From the NCBI RefSeq assembly GCF_012927345.1, contig NZ_JABBGJ010000029.1:62001-126000 (forward strand): a stretch of 64,000 nucleotides of DNA, read 5' to 3'. Made by a program: the position numbers and the translations under genes. The notes under the pieces were generated by a model. That model was given only the letters and a program-made list of their open reading frames with translations, was not told the DNA's origin and searched no databases. Below, in pieces: positions 1 to 8,516 of this stretch; position 1 is the stretch's first letter, and each line of letters begins with the position of its first letter. The stretch comes from Paraburkholderia polaris. Its GTDB lineage: Bacteria > Pseudomonadota > Gammaproteobacteria > Burkholderiales > Burkholderiaceae.

Positions 1-223
1 TGTCGAGCAGTTGCGCGATGTCGGCAAGCGGCACGCGTTCATTCTCGGCGAGACGGCGCACGTCGATCGCGACGACGTCGTTAGCGAAAAATTCGGGGGT
101 CGCCTCGAAGCGCCGGGTCAGTTCGGCACGCATTGCGTCGAGATCGGTTGTCTTGACCACAAACAGGAGCGTGTCGACAGAGCCGCTGCGGAGTTCGAAA
201 AAGGGCGATTTCTTGGGCGACAT
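1..223 (-). CDS. minC: Septum site-determining protein MinC, N-terminal part (cut by window edge)
   Basis: The first 74 codons of a minus-strand gene whose remainder lies outside the window. The product begins [19 protein letters not shown] and continues with a MinC_N-type sequence ending near [10 protein letters not shown]. MinC blocks FtsZ polymerisation away from midcell, together with MinD and MinE. The start is the only ATG in the open frame at this point; no strong Shine-Dalgarno sequence precedes it, but a -10-like TAAAAT lies about 25 bases upstream (248-253). minD and minE would be expected next on the same strand. The match to Burkholderia MinC is from memory of the family and is strong. 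Confidence 0.88.
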
Positions 224-302
224 AGCGTTCGGCAAAAAATTTTGCGTATTTTACAGGCGTCCAGGCGGGGAGCGAGTTTTTTTGCCGGGAGAACGCGCCC
301 CT

Positions 303-350
303 GCGGCCTGAATACCCGTGACGTAGCCACGCCTCGGCCGTTCAGGCCGC
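303..350. repeat. 10-bp inverted repeat upstream of minC
   Basis: GCGGCCTGAA at 303-312 and its exact reverse complement at 341-350, separated by 28 bases. It sits between the acetyltransferase stop and the minC start. No T-run follows on either strand, so it does not look like an intrinsic terminator. It may be an operator or an mRNA stem-loop. Confidence 0.45.
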
Positions 351-443
351 GCTTAGGCCGGTTATTCGACCACGAACTCGGCCATGAACGCTGTAGCGAC
401 GCGGATGGGATTTGAGCGGCAGACTGACGCGCCGCTCGCGGGA

Positions 444-977
444 TCACTGCTGAAATACCTGCGACGTGGTCGGCACGTGGCGCACTAGCAGGCTTTCGGC
501 CTGCTCGGGCGCGCGCACGACACGCCGATGCTCGCCGGTCGGACCGAAGCCGAGCGCCTCGTAAAAGCGCATCGCATTGCGGTTGGCGTCGGCAACCCAC
601 GCGTAGATTTCCATGGCGCCTTCGCCGGCGAGCCAGGCGCTGGCGGTATCGACCAGCAACTCGCCACCTCGCAGATGACGCACGGCCGGCGCCACCCACA
701 ACTCGCAGACGAACGCGCGGGGCGCCGCGGTGTCGTCGAAATAGGCTTCGATCAGCCCTGCCGGATGGCCCTCGGTATAGAGGATGAAAGTGGTGGCAAT
801 AAACGAAACAGCGTGTTCGGCGGCGGTGGCGTTGAACGTGGCGGCATCCGCCGACAACGCGTCCTCTAGCGTTTCGCCGAAGGCATAGGGCGCCTCCCGC
901 AGCGACGCAGTACGGAGTTCGCGAAAAACGGCGCCCTGATCAGCGGCGATACGGCGAACGGTCAATGACGGACTCAT
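444..977 (-). CDS. GNAT family N-acetyltransferase
   Basis: A 177-residue single-domain acetyltransferase that should transfer an acetyl group from acetyl-CoA to an unknown amine. Motif A, which binds the CoA pyrophosphate, is at residues 93-112 (LWVAPAVRHLRGGELL). Motif B is at 132-144 and contains NAMRFYEALGF, a very typical GNAT signature. Length is usual for the family. It lies on the same strand as map and minC but 185 bases from map, so cotranscription is uncertain. The substrate cannot be told from sequence; antibiotic, polyamine and protein substrates all occur in this family. Confidence 0.85.
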   Translation of the reverse strand: MSPSLTVRRIAADQGAVFRELRTASLREAPYAFGETLEDALSADAATFNATAAEHAVSFIATTFILYTEGHPAGLIEAYFDDTAAPRAFVCELWVAPAVRHLRGGELLVDTASAWLAGEGAMEIYAWVADANRNAMRFYEALGFGPTGEHRRVVRAPEQAESLLVRHVPTTSQVFQQ

Positions 978-1162
978 GCAGACGAAAACCCCTTGAAACC
1001 CTAAGGCATAGCTTTAACCGAACCGGCGCGCGAGTCAAATCCTTATTTACTGGATCGGACCACAGCGGCGGCCCCTGGTGCGGGCGCCGCGCGCCAACTG
1101 CGCAGCAATTCGCGCCCGCACCGCCTTGATAGCCGGTTCGTCAGGCGCGCTGGCCGCTGCGT

Positions 1163-1948
1163 TCAAGGCGCTTCGTAATCTCCGGTGCCGTCCGGCCACG
1201 GCGTCAGCAGCTCGTAGCCTTCTTCGGTCACGGCGATCATGTGCTCCCATTGCGCCGACAGCGAACGGTCTTTGGTGACGACCGTCCAGCCGTCACGCTG
1301 CACAGCGGTGCCGGCGCGGCCCGCGTTGATCATCGGTTCGATCGTGAAGACCATACCCGGTTTCAGACGCACGCCCTGCCCCGGCTGACCGTAGTGCAAC
1401 ACTTGCGGGTCTTCGTGGTAGACACGGCCGATGCCGTGGCCGCAGTAGTCGCGCACGATCGAGAAGCCGTCGCGCTGCGCGACCTTCTGGATCGCGTAGC
1501 CGACGTCGCCCAGCGTAGCGCCAGGCTTGACCTCACGGATGCCGGCAAGCATCGCTTCGTAGGTCGTGTCGATTAGCTGGCGCGCCACCGTGCTCGGCTG
1601 GCCGACGCAATACATCCGGCTGGTGTCGCCGAAATAGCCATCTTTGATAATCGCGACGTCGATATTGATGATGTCGCCATCTTTCAGGATTTCGCTGCGG
1701 TTGGGAATGCCGTGGCACACCACCTGATTGACGGATGTGCAGACAGTCTTCGGAAATCCCAAATAACCGACATTTGCCGGAATCGTCTTTTGCGTATTGA
1801 CAATGTAATCGTTGCACAGCGCGTCGAGCTCGTCGGTGGAGACACCGGCCTTGACGTGCTCGCCGATCATCGCCAGGACGTCGGCCGCGAGGCGGCCGGA
1901 AATGCGCAGCTTGGCGATGTCGTCGGGAGTCTTGTAGGTAATGGCCAT
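1163..1948 (-). CDS. map: Methionine aminopeptidase, type I
   Basis: Removes the initiator methionine from nascent proteins in the cytoplasm. The 261 residues carry every metal and catalytic ligand at E. coli numbering: His79, Asp97, Asp108, His171, Glu204 and Glu235 (motifs VVCHGIP, INIDVAI, GYFGDTSRM, CGHGIGRVYHEDP, FTIEPMI, QWEHMIAV). The start at MAITYKTPDD was chosen because the family begins here; the frame stays open for another 37 codons upstream. Burkholderiales usually keep another map beside rpsB and glnD. Neither is next to this gene, so this is probably the second paralogue. A -10-like TACAAT (1987-1992) lies upstream on its strand. Confidence 0.93.
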   Translation of the reverse strand: MAITYKTPDDIAKLRISGRLAADVLAMIGEHVKAGVSTDELDALCNDYIVNTQKTIPANVGYLGFPKTVCTSVNQVVCHGIPNRSEILKDGDIINIDVAIIKDGYFGDTSRMYCVGQPSTVARQLIDTTYEAMLAGIREVKPGATLGDVGYAIQKVAQRDGFSIVRDYCGHGIGRVYHEDPQVLHYGQPGQGVRLKPGMVFTIEPMINAGRAGTAVQRDGWTVVTKDRSLSAQWEHMIAVTEEGYELLTPWPDGTGDYEAP

Positions 1949-2338
1949 GAATTCGGTCGAGGTGGGTCGATGTTGACGATCGGCCAATTGTACAGAGGAT
2001 CGCCGGACGGCCTCCGCGAGCCGGGTCGAGCCTGCTCGCCGGATGCTTTTCCGCATCACGCCGACCGGCTTTCACGAAGCGGCAAAAAAGAGTCAGTCTG
2101 CCTCATGCTGCGAGCGCCCACATAAATCTTTTGCGAGGTTTGCATCTGGCAGCGCATTCGTTCCGTAAAGGTGGTTGAGGACTCGCTTCTTCTCCCCGCA
2201 TCGTTTGGTTCTTCTCAGAAGAACCGGGCCCTCTTTTGCGTCCGCGATTTGCGCCGTTGCATCGCGTCGTAGCAGTTTTCAGCGCGTAGACGTTGCGAAT
2301 CCGCGGCATTGGCAGCGAACCATCTGAGGAGCATAGCC
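1949..2338. other. Intergenic region between divergent map and ferritin-like genes
   Basis: About 390 bases with no credible gene. It holds a perfect 19-bp palindrome (listed separately), a -10-like TACAAT for map and a GAGGAG ribosome-binding site for the ferritin-like gene. I see nothing else. Confidence 0.6.
2207..2225. promoter_or_regulatory. Perfect 19-bp palindrome, possible operator
   Basis: GGTTCTTCT-C-AGAAGAACC: two 9-bp arms around one central base, 114 bases upstream of the ferritin-like gene. The compact dyad is typical of a dimeric repressor site. It is not followed by a T-run, so it is not a terminator. The cognate regulator is unknown. Confidence 0.5.
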
Positions 2339-3316
2339 ATGTCGGAATCCACCACTAAATCAGCAGAACTTATCGATGTATTTGATCGCCGGGTTGAACG
2401 GCGCCTGCAACGCAGACAGTTTTTTCGCAACGCCGGCGGCCTAAGTTTAGGTTTGGTCGGCGGCACACTGATCAGTGCATGCGGTGGCGGTTCCGGATCG
2501 ATCGCGTCAGCGCAGAGCGCGCCGACCGATGCGGAAATACTGAACTTCGCGCTGAATCTGGAGTACCTCGAATCGCAGTTTTACACGTATGCGACGACGG
2601 GTTCGGGCCTCGCGGCTAGCGTGACGGCCGGTGTGGGCACAATGGGCACGGTCATCCCAGGGCAGCAAGTGCCGTTCCAGGATCCGGTGGTTCAGGCCTA
2701 TGCGAACGAGATCGCCAACGACGAGCGTGAGCACGTCAACTTCCTGCGCAGTGCGTTGGGCTCGGCGGCGGTCGCGATGCCCTCGATAGACATCGGCGGC
2801 ACCAATCCGAACGGTGCGTTCTCGAATGCGGCGCGCGCAGCGGGACTCGTCGGCGCGGGTGTGGCGTTCAATCCGTATGCGAACGACAACAACTTCCTGC
2901 TCGGCGCGTTCATCTTCGAAGATGTGGGTGTGACGGCCTACAAGGGCGCCTCTCCGCTCATCAGCAACAAGACCTTCCTCGAAGCAGCTGCCGGCATTCT
3001 CGCGGCCGAGGCGTATCACGCAGGTCTCGTACGCACGGTGCTGTTTGCCAAAGGCGTCGACACGGCGAGTATCTACACCGCCGCCAACGCGATCTCCGCC
3101 GCACGCGACAGCCTCGACAACAACGGCCACGACGATCAGGGCATCACCGGCGCGACGCCGGGCTCATCGAACATCGTGCCGCTCGACAGCAACGGGCTCG
3201 CCTTCAGCCGCGGCTACGGCAACGTCCTCAACATCGTGTATCTGACGAGTTCGATGGCGACCAAGGGTGGCTTCTTCCCGAACGGCGTGAACGGTACGCT
3301 CAACATGAGCGCCTGA
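2339..3316 (+). CDS. Ferritin-like domain lipoprotein with Tat-type signal
   Basis: A 325-residue exported protein. The N-terminus has a twin arginine (RRQFF, residues 25-29), a hydrophobic stretch and a lipobox ending at Cys48 (LISAC), so it should leave by the Tat route and be lipidated. The rest matches the ferritin-like domain seen in desiccation-related proteins: helices with EYLESQFY near 75-82, NDEREHVNFL and AAEAYHAGLVRT carry the Glu and His residues expected of a diiron four-helix bundle. Start chosen at MSESTTKS because GAGGAG lies nine bases upstream; an in-frame start ten codons earlier has no such site. Nramp follows on the same strand. Role in metal or oxidative stress is inference. 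Confidence 0.82.
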   Translation: MSESTTKSAELIDVFDRRVERRLQRRQFFRNAGGLSLGLVGGTLISACGGGSGSIASAQSAPTDAEILNFALNLEYLESQFYTYATTGSGLAASVTAGVGTMGTVIPGQQVPFQDPVVQAYANEIANDEREHVNFLRSALGSAAVAMPSIDIGGTNPNGAFSNAARAAGLVGAGVAFNPYANDNNFLLGAFIFEDVGVTAYKGASPLISNKTFLEAAAGILAAEAYHAGLVRTVLFAKGVDTASIYTAANAISAARDSLDNNGHDDQGITGATPGSSNIVPLDSNGLAFSRGYGNVLNIVYLTSSMATKGGFFPNGVNGTLNMSA

Positions 3317-3347
3317 AGCACGCAACCTGCTGTGCCATTTGCACCGG

Positions 3348-3385
3348 CAACGGGTCGCCGCGATGACGATCGCGCTCACCCGTTG
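3348..3385. repeat. Intercistronic stem-loop before the Nramp gene
   Basis: Outer arms CAACGGGT and ACCCGTTG (8 bp) enclose inner arms GCGAT and ATCGC (5 bp) around GACG. There is no T-run. It lies between the ferritin-like stop and the Nramp start and could stabilise or process a shared transcript. Confidence 0.5.
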
Positions 3386-3437
3386 GCCAGCCTTCATCCG
3401 CATTGCCTTGAACGCTTGAAGACGGACAGGAGCAGTT

Positions 3438-4742
3438 ATGAACGAAGCGATGAGTCAGGCCACCGTGCCGCAAACCCTCACCGAGCAGACCTGTTTCGAC
3501 ATCCGTGAGACGCTGGCGGGACGGCGCCGCGGCTTGCGGGCGATGCTGCCGTTCGTCGGACCAGCGGTGGTGGCCTCGATCGCGTATATGGACCCGGGCA
3601 ACTTCGCCACCAATATCCAGGCGGGCGCCGGCTACGGCTATACGTTGCTGTGGGTCGTGGCCTTGGCGAACATCGTGGCCATGTTATTTCAGGCTTTGTC
3701 CGCCAAACTTGGACTCGTGACCGGCAGCAATCTCGCCGAATTATGCCGCTCGGCACTGCCGCGCCGTTGCGTGCTCGCGATGTGGGGCATCAGCGAAACC
3801 GCGGCGATGGCGACGGATCTCGCGGAATTCGTCGGCGGCGCGATCGGCGTTTCGTTGCTCACGCATCTACCGATGATGCCAAGCATGCTGATCACGGCCG
3901 CCGTCACCTACGGCTTGCTGCAGTTCGAGAAGCGCGGCTTCCGCCCACTCGAACTGGCGATCGCGGCGCTCGTCGGTGTGATCGGGCTGTCGTATCTCGG
4001 CGAGTTGCTGATTGCGCCGGTGCATTGGCCGTCGGTCGTCAAGCATACGTTCACGCCGAGCATGCCCGATAGCAATGCATTGACGATTTCCGTCGGCATT
4101 ATCGGCGCAACGGTCATGCCGCATGTGCTGTTCCTCCATTCGGGACTCACGCAGAATCGCGTGAAGCCGCGCAATGAAGGTGAACGTGCCAAGCTGCTGC
4201 GCTTTTCGAATATCGAGGTGGTGGCTGCGCTCGGCGTCGCCGGGCTCATCAACATGGCGATGGTGATCATGGCGTCGAGCGCGTTTCATGCCGGCCACGC
4301 TGAGATCGCGAGCATCGAAACGGCATGGCGCACGCTGACGCCGCTGCTGGGTGGCGCTGCGGCGGGTCTCTTTCTTGCGGCATTGATCGCGTCCGGTGTA
4401 TCGAGCTCGGTCGTCGGCACAATGGCCGGGCAGATGATCATGCAGGGCTTCGTCGGCTTTCACATCCCCGTTTGGGCGCGGCGGCTGATTACCATGGTGC
4501 CGGCCTTCGTCGTGGTGGCCTGCGGAGTGGATGCAACACGCGCGCTAGTGCTGAGCCAGGTGGTGCTAAGCATCGCGCTGCCGGTGCCGATGATCGCGCT
4601 GGTGTGGTTCACGTCGCGTGGGGATTTGATGGGCCGCTACAGGAATCGTCGCACGACGACGATTGCGGCGGTGGCCGGTACAGTCGTCGTGCTAGCCCTC
4701 AATATCGTTCTGCTGGTCCAGATCGCCGGCTTTTCGATGTAA
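3438..4742 (+). CDS. mntH: Nramp-family divalent metal transporter
   Basis: A 434-residue inner-membrane protein of about eleven helices that imports Mn2+ or Fe2+ with protons. The two signature unwound helices are clear: DPGNFATN in TM1, whose Asp and Asn bind metal, and MPHVLFLHS in TM6, whose Met and His line the site. Start ATG follows AGGAG by seven bases. It lies 121 bases after the ferritin-like gene on the same strand, a pairing that suggests joint metal handling. A palindrome upstream of the ferritin-like gene could control both. I see no clear MntR or Fur box by eye. Confidence 0.93.
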   Translation: MNEAMSQATVPQTLTEQTCFDIRETLAGRRRGLRAMLPFVGPAVVASIAYMDPGNFATNIQAGAGYGYTLLWVVALANIVAMLFQALSAKLGLVTGSNLAELCRSALPRRCVLAMWGISETAAMATDLAEFVGGAIGVSLLTHLPMMPSMLITAAVTYGLLQFEKRGFRPLELAIAALVGVIGLSYLGELLIAPVHWPSVVKHTFTPSMPDSNALTISVGIIGATVMPHVLFLHSGLTQNRVKPRNEGERAKLLRFSNIEVVAALGVAGLINMAMVIMASSAFHAGHAEIASIETAWRTLTPLLGGAAAGLFLAALIASGVSSSVVGTMAGQMIMQGFVGFHIPVWARRLITMVPAFVVVACGVDATRALVLSQVVLSIALPVPMIALVWFTSRGDLMGRYRNRRTTTIAAVAGTVVVLALNIVLLVQIAGFSM

Positions 4743-4847
4743 TCGCGCCTCACCCTCGCAAGGCAGCCGTCTGCATCCGGTTATCGGGTTGGCGCGTACA
4801 TTGCTCGAACGCTTATTCTCGAACGATCTTCGACGGACCCGACTCTC

Positions 4848-5903
4848 ATGCCTCGACACCTGTTCACCCTGACCGCAGCGCTGGCGCTCGCCGCCCTGGG
4901 CGGCTGTAGCGCCGCCAGCGTGCTCAATGCCGCCGTATCGCGCAAGAACTTCCAGGTCGAGGACGCCCGGGCGTACGGCAGCGCGCCGCGCCAGAAACTC
5001 GACGTCTACATGCCGACAGCAAGCCGTACACCGACAAGCGCTTCGCATGGCCGTCCCATCGTCGTGTTCTTCTACGGCGGCAGTTGGCAGAGCGGCTCGC
5101 GGGACAACTATCTGTTTGTCGGAGCTGCGCTAGCCTCGCGCGGCTTTATCGCCGTGGTGCCCGACTATCGGACGTGGCCGGAAACCGCCTTCCCGGGCTT
5201 TGTCGACGACGCCGCCGTGGCCGTGCGATGGACCCGCGATCACGCGGCCGAGTTCGGCGGCGACCCGTCACGAATCTTTCTGATGGGTCATTCAGCCGGC
5301 GCGCATATCGTGACGCTGCTGGCCACCGACGGCCGCTATCTCGCGGCGCAGCAGATGAGCAAGCATGATTTGAGCGGCGTGATCGGCCTTGCCGGTCCGT
5401 ATGACTTTCTGCCGCTGAAGGATGCGACGCTCGAAGAGATTTTCCCGCCGGCATTGCGCGCGGCGAGCCAGCCGATCAACTTCGTCGGCGGCGACGAACC
5501 GCCGATGTTCCTCGCGGCGGGCAAGCAGGATACGACGGTCGATCCGGGCAATACCGACCGGTTCGCGGCCAGGCTGCACGCCGCCGGCGATACCGTCGAG
5601 GTGAAGCACTACCCAAGGATCGGGCACGCGCTGCTGGTCGGCGCCATCGCGGGGCCGTTGCGCGGCTTTGCGCCGGTACTCGACGATATGAGCGCGTTTA
5701 TTGACGCACAAGCGAATCGTGAGGCGCAGCGCGATGATGATGCGCAATCGTTGGCCGCATCTTCCGGCACACCGGGTAACGTCTATCAGATGCGGCGGCG
5801 TGCAAAAGCGCAAGCCGTGCCATGCGCGGCTGCTTCGTCAGCATCAGCGGTGAATGTGGGTCCCGATTGCCACACGAAGAGCACCGTCGGACACAACGAT
5901 TGA
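4848..5903 (+). CDS. Lipoprotein alpha/beta hydrolase (carboxylesterase-like)
   Basis: A 351-residue exported esterase-like protein. The signal peptide ends in a lipobox with Cys20 (LGGC). The oxyanion strand FFYGGSW (74-80), nucleophile elbow GHSAG (Ser149), an acidic residue at Asp228 or Asp232 in KQDTTVD and His260 in RIGHALL complete an alpha/beta-hydrolase triad of the BD-FAE or kynurenine-formamidase-like group. The fold should end near residue 290. The last 60 residues are polar and low in homology-like pattern, and may be a late extension through a lost stop codon. The gene converges on the chalcone-isomerase-like gene with 23 bases between. Substrate unknown. Confidence 0.82.
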   Translation: MPRHLFTLTAALALAALGGCSAASVLNAAVSRKNFQVEDARAYGSAPRQKLDVYMPTASRTPTSASHGRPIVVFFYGGSWQSGSRDNYLFVGAALASRGFIAVVPDYRTWPETAFPGFVDDAAVAVRWTRDHAAEFGGDPSRIFLMGHSAGAHIVTLLATDGRYLAAQQMSKHDLSGVIGLAGPYDFLPLKDATLEEIFPPALRAASQPINFVGGDEPPMFLAAGKQDTTVDPGNTDRFAARLHAAGDTVEVKHYPRIGHALLVGAIAGPLRGFAPVLDDMSAFIDAQANREAQRDDDAQSLAASSGTPGNVYQMRRRAKAQAVPCAAASSASAVNVGPDCHTKSTVGHND

Positions 5904-5926
5904 ACGCAGAGGACGCGCTGCCCACC

Positions 5927-6439
5927 CTACGGCGTCGTGCCGAGCAACTGCTTGCGCAAAGTCGGCGCGCGCGTCGACGGGTCGAGCCAGATGCCGAAAA
6001 ATGCGCGGGCGAATGCCGGATCGTCGAACTCGCCGGTCATGCGGTCGCCAGCATAAAAACGCACGCCCTTATCCGGCAAATAGACCGCACTTAGCTGGTC
6101 CCCGGGGCCGACGTCGACGAGCGCCTGCATCATATCCGCGCGCCAGCGTGCCAACGTATCCGCCGGAATCGGCGCGCTCGCAAGACGCTTGATCTCGCTC
6201 ATGCCCGCGTCGACGAACCGCTCGCGCTTGATGCCGCGAGCGTAAGTGATGTGCAGCGCGAAGCGTTCGTCATAGTCGACCGGCACGCGTTCGCTCCACA
6301 TCTGCGCGCGGTAAAGCTTGAAGCCGAACACCTTGAAGTCGCCCTCGCCCACGAGTTTCGCGGACTGCACGTCACCGCGCCAATCGGCGCAGGCGGCGGT
6401 CACCCACACCATCAGTACGATAGCCGCGAGCGCACGCAT
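5927..6439 (-). CDS. Chalcone isomerase-like periplasmic protein
   Basis: A 170-residue protein with a signal peptide (MRALAAIVLMVWVTAACA) and a chalcone-isomerase-like domain, with GDFKVFGFKLYRAQMWS and a C-terminal GIWLDPSTRAP. Bacterial members lack a known reaction; plant homologues without catalysis bind fatty acids. It is the last gene of a four-gene minus-strand operon and starts one base after the cfa stop codon, so translational coupling is likely. Its position beside Cfa, DUF1365 and an FAD oxidoreductase suggests a part in unusual fatty-acid handling; that role is inference. Confidence 0.8.
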   Translation of the reverse strand: MRALAAIVLMVWVTAACADWRGDVQSAKLVGEGDFKVFGFKLYRAQMWSERVPVDYDERFALHITYARGIKRERFVDAGMSEIKRLASAPIPADTLARWRADMMQALVDVGPGDQLSAVYLPDKGVRFYAGDRMTGEFDDPAFARAFFGIWLDPSTRAPTLRKQLLGTTP

Positions 6440-6440
6440 G

Positions 6441-7652
6441 TCAGTCCGCCGGGGACAGTACGAACTGCATCACGTCCGTGCGTCCTTCGTCGAACCCGGC
6501 TTCGCAGTACGCCAGATAGAGCCGCCACGTGCGCACGAAAGTTTCATCGAAGCCTTGCATCTGGATCGCATCGAGCTGAGCTTCAAACGCGCTACGCCAG
6601 CGGCGCAGTGTCTCGGCGTAATCGCGCCCAAATGCCAACGACGTGCGCGCCGCGAGCTTGCCACGCCGCGCCGCTTCGATGAAACGCTGCGGACTCGGCA
6701 ACATGCCGCCCGGGAAAATGAATTCGCGGATGAAGTCACTGGTCGCCCGATAGGCCGCGAAATGCGAGTCGTCGATCGTGATCGTTTGCACGAGCGCGCG
6801 GGCGCCAGGCTGTAGGCGTTCGCGCAAGGTGCGGAAGTACCTCGGCCAGAATTTCTCGCCGACGGCCTCGAACATTTCGATTGATACGATGCCGTCGTAC
6901 TGGCCAGTCAGCGCACGGTAGTCGCGTAGTTCAAGATGCACCATGCCGCTCAAGCCTGCTTCGCTCACGCGCTTCTGGGCGAATTCGAGCTGCGCGGGAG
7001 AGATCGTCACGCCGTGCACGTGGATGCCCTGGCGTGCCGCATGCATCGCAAAACCGCCCCATCCGCTGCCAATTTCCAGAATGCGCATGCCTTCGCGCAA
7101 ACCCAGCGTATCGATGATGCGTTGATACTTCGCATGCTGTGCGTCTTCAAGCGATTGATAGAAATTGCCGTCGAACACCGCGCTTGAATAGGTGAATGTC
7201 GAGTCCAGCCACTGCGCGTAGAACGCGTTGCCGATATCGTAGTGCGCGTGAATATTGCGCTGGCTGCCCGAGCGTGTATTGGGCCTCAGTTTATGACGCA
7301 GCCCGTACCAGAGTTGCGCGAGCCAGCCGCCGTAGACTGTGCGTTGCAGCGCGCGTTCGTTGCGGATCGCAACGCGCAGCAAGGCGGCCAGATCGGGCGT
7401 CTCGACCCAGAAGGCGCGCCATGCGTCGGCAAAACCAATATCGCCTTTGCGCAGAATCGCGCCGCAGGCACGCCAATCGCGCAACTCCAGACGCGCACCC
7501 GGCACCGCGTGCGGGTCGCCGAACACGCGCTGCTGACCATCGGGCGTGATCAGCACCAGATGCCCAACCTGAATCCGTTCAAGCAGAGATAGAAACAGAC
7601 GGCCCGACGCGGGGACGGTTCGATGCCCGCTCAGGGTTCTTGAAAGCGCCAT
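6441..7652 (-). CDS. cfa: Cyclopropane-fatty-acyl-phospholipid synthase family methyltransferase
   Basis: A 403-residue SAM-dependent enzyme that should methylenate or methylate unsaturated acyl chains of membrane phospholipids. The family block HAHYDIGNAFYAQWLD is at 135-150 and the SAM loop LEIGSGWGG at 192-200. Slightly longer than E. coli Cfa (382). It is followed within one base by the chalcone-isomerase-like gene and preceded at 12 bases by the DUF1365 gene. In alphaproteobacteria, relatives in such operons make methylated precursors of furan fatty acids rather than plain cyclopropanes, so either product is possible here. Confidence 0.9.
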   Translation of the reverse strand: MALSRTLSGHRTVPASGRLFLSLLERIQVGHLVLITPDGQQRVFGDPHAVPGARLELRDWRACGAILRKGDIGFADAWRAFWVETPDLAALLRVAIRNERALQRTVYGGWLAQLWYGLRHKLRPNTRSGSQRNIHAHYDIGNAFYAQWLDSTFTYSSAVFDGNFYQSLEDAQHAKYQRIIDTLGLREGMRILEIGSGWGGFAMHAARQGIHVHGVTISPAQLEFAQKRVSEAGLSGMVHLELRDYRALTGQYDGIVSIEMFEAVGEKFWPRYFRTLRERLQPGARALVQTITIDDSHFAAYRATSDFIREFIFPGGMLPSPQRFIEAARRGKLAARTSLAFGRDYAETLRRWRSAFEAQLDAIQMQGFDETFVRTWRLYLAYCEAGFDEGRTDVMQFVLSPAD

Positions 7653-7664
7653 GGATGAATCTCC

Positions 7665-8516
7665 TCAATCGGACGAAATGCGGCGCGCAGCGGCGGACGG
7701 TTGGCCGGCAGCGGTGTGGTCGGTGGGTGCGTCAGCGGTACGGCCCGGCGCGGGATTTTTGCCGTAGAACGGCGCTTTTTTGATGGCGAGGCGCAACGCC
7801 TGCCAATGAATTCTTGCGACGACGCCGACGGTCAGCAACGGCTGACGGATCAGCGCGGCGAGTGCTGTCGAGCGCGTTAAGGGCTTTAAACGGCCACCGA
7901 GCGCTGTTCGAATCAGAAGCCCGTCAGCGTCCGTGTAATCGATCGAGACCGACGCACGGTTCGGCGTCTCTCTGACGCGAAATTCGTAGCGCCCCTCGAC
8001 GCGGCAAAACGGCGACACGTGCAGCACTTTGCGGCATTTGAGTTCCGTTTTAGCGGTGATCGGTGCGTTCCCCGCAGCGCTCAGCAGATAGCTGTGGCGA
8101 TCGCCGAAGGTGTTGCGCACTTCGGCCAATAGCGCACGCAGATGACCGTCGCGGTCGTGGCAAAACCAGAAACTGACCGGATTGAACGCGTAGCCGAACA
8201 CACGCGGGAATGCTTGCAGCCAGATCTTGCCGTCCGCCTCTTCCAGACCCGCCGCGGATAGTTGCGCGCGCATCCATGTGGCGAGATCGCTGCCATCGCG
8301 CGGACCATGATCGCGCTGGTACAAGCTCAGCGGACGCCAGCGATCGACGCCGAACCATCCGCTATCGAGCGACATCAGACGATCCAGATCGCAGCGCACG
8401 TAAAACACCGGATACGTGAAGCGGTGATGCTTCGGCCGCAGACGCTCGTGCATCACCTGCCCCGTCAAAAGCCAGCCGGCCGGATCGACGTTGGCTTTGA
8501 TGCTGGCCGGATTCAT
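7665..8516 (-). CDS. DUF1365 family protein
   Basis: A 283-residue DUF1365 protein. The family opening is seen as VMHERLRPKHHRFTYPVFYV, followed by FPRVFGYAFNPVSFWFCHD, both hallmark blocks. The start was set at MNPASIKANV because its ATG overlaps the TGA of the upstream oxidoreductase in an ATGA, a common coupling; the frame is open further upstream. The family has no proven reaction but is nearly always found beside a flavin amine-oxidase-like protein and Cfa, as here, and is thought to act in cyclopropane or furan fatty-acid formation. The C-terminal 40 residues are a polar tail rich in Ala, Thr and Pro. Confidence 0.85.
   Translation of the reverse strand: MNPASIKANVDPAGWLLTGQVMHERLRPKHHRFTYPVFYVRCDLDRLMSLDSGWFGVDRWRPLSLYQRDHGPRDGSDLATWMRAQLSAAGLEEADGKIWLQAFPRVFGYAFNPVSFWFCHDRDGHLRALLAEVRNTFGDRHSYLLSAAGNAPITAKTELKCRKVLHVSPFCRVEGRYEFRVRETPNRASVSIDYTDADGLLIRTALGGRLKPLTRSTALAALIRQPLLTVGVVARIHWQALRLAIKKAPFYGKNPAPGRTADAPTDHTAAGQPSAAARRISSD

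Noticed and set aside
1047..1250. Short minus-strand frame after map
   Set aside because: Arg/Ala-rich, starts within map, and has no ribosome-binding site or family pattern.
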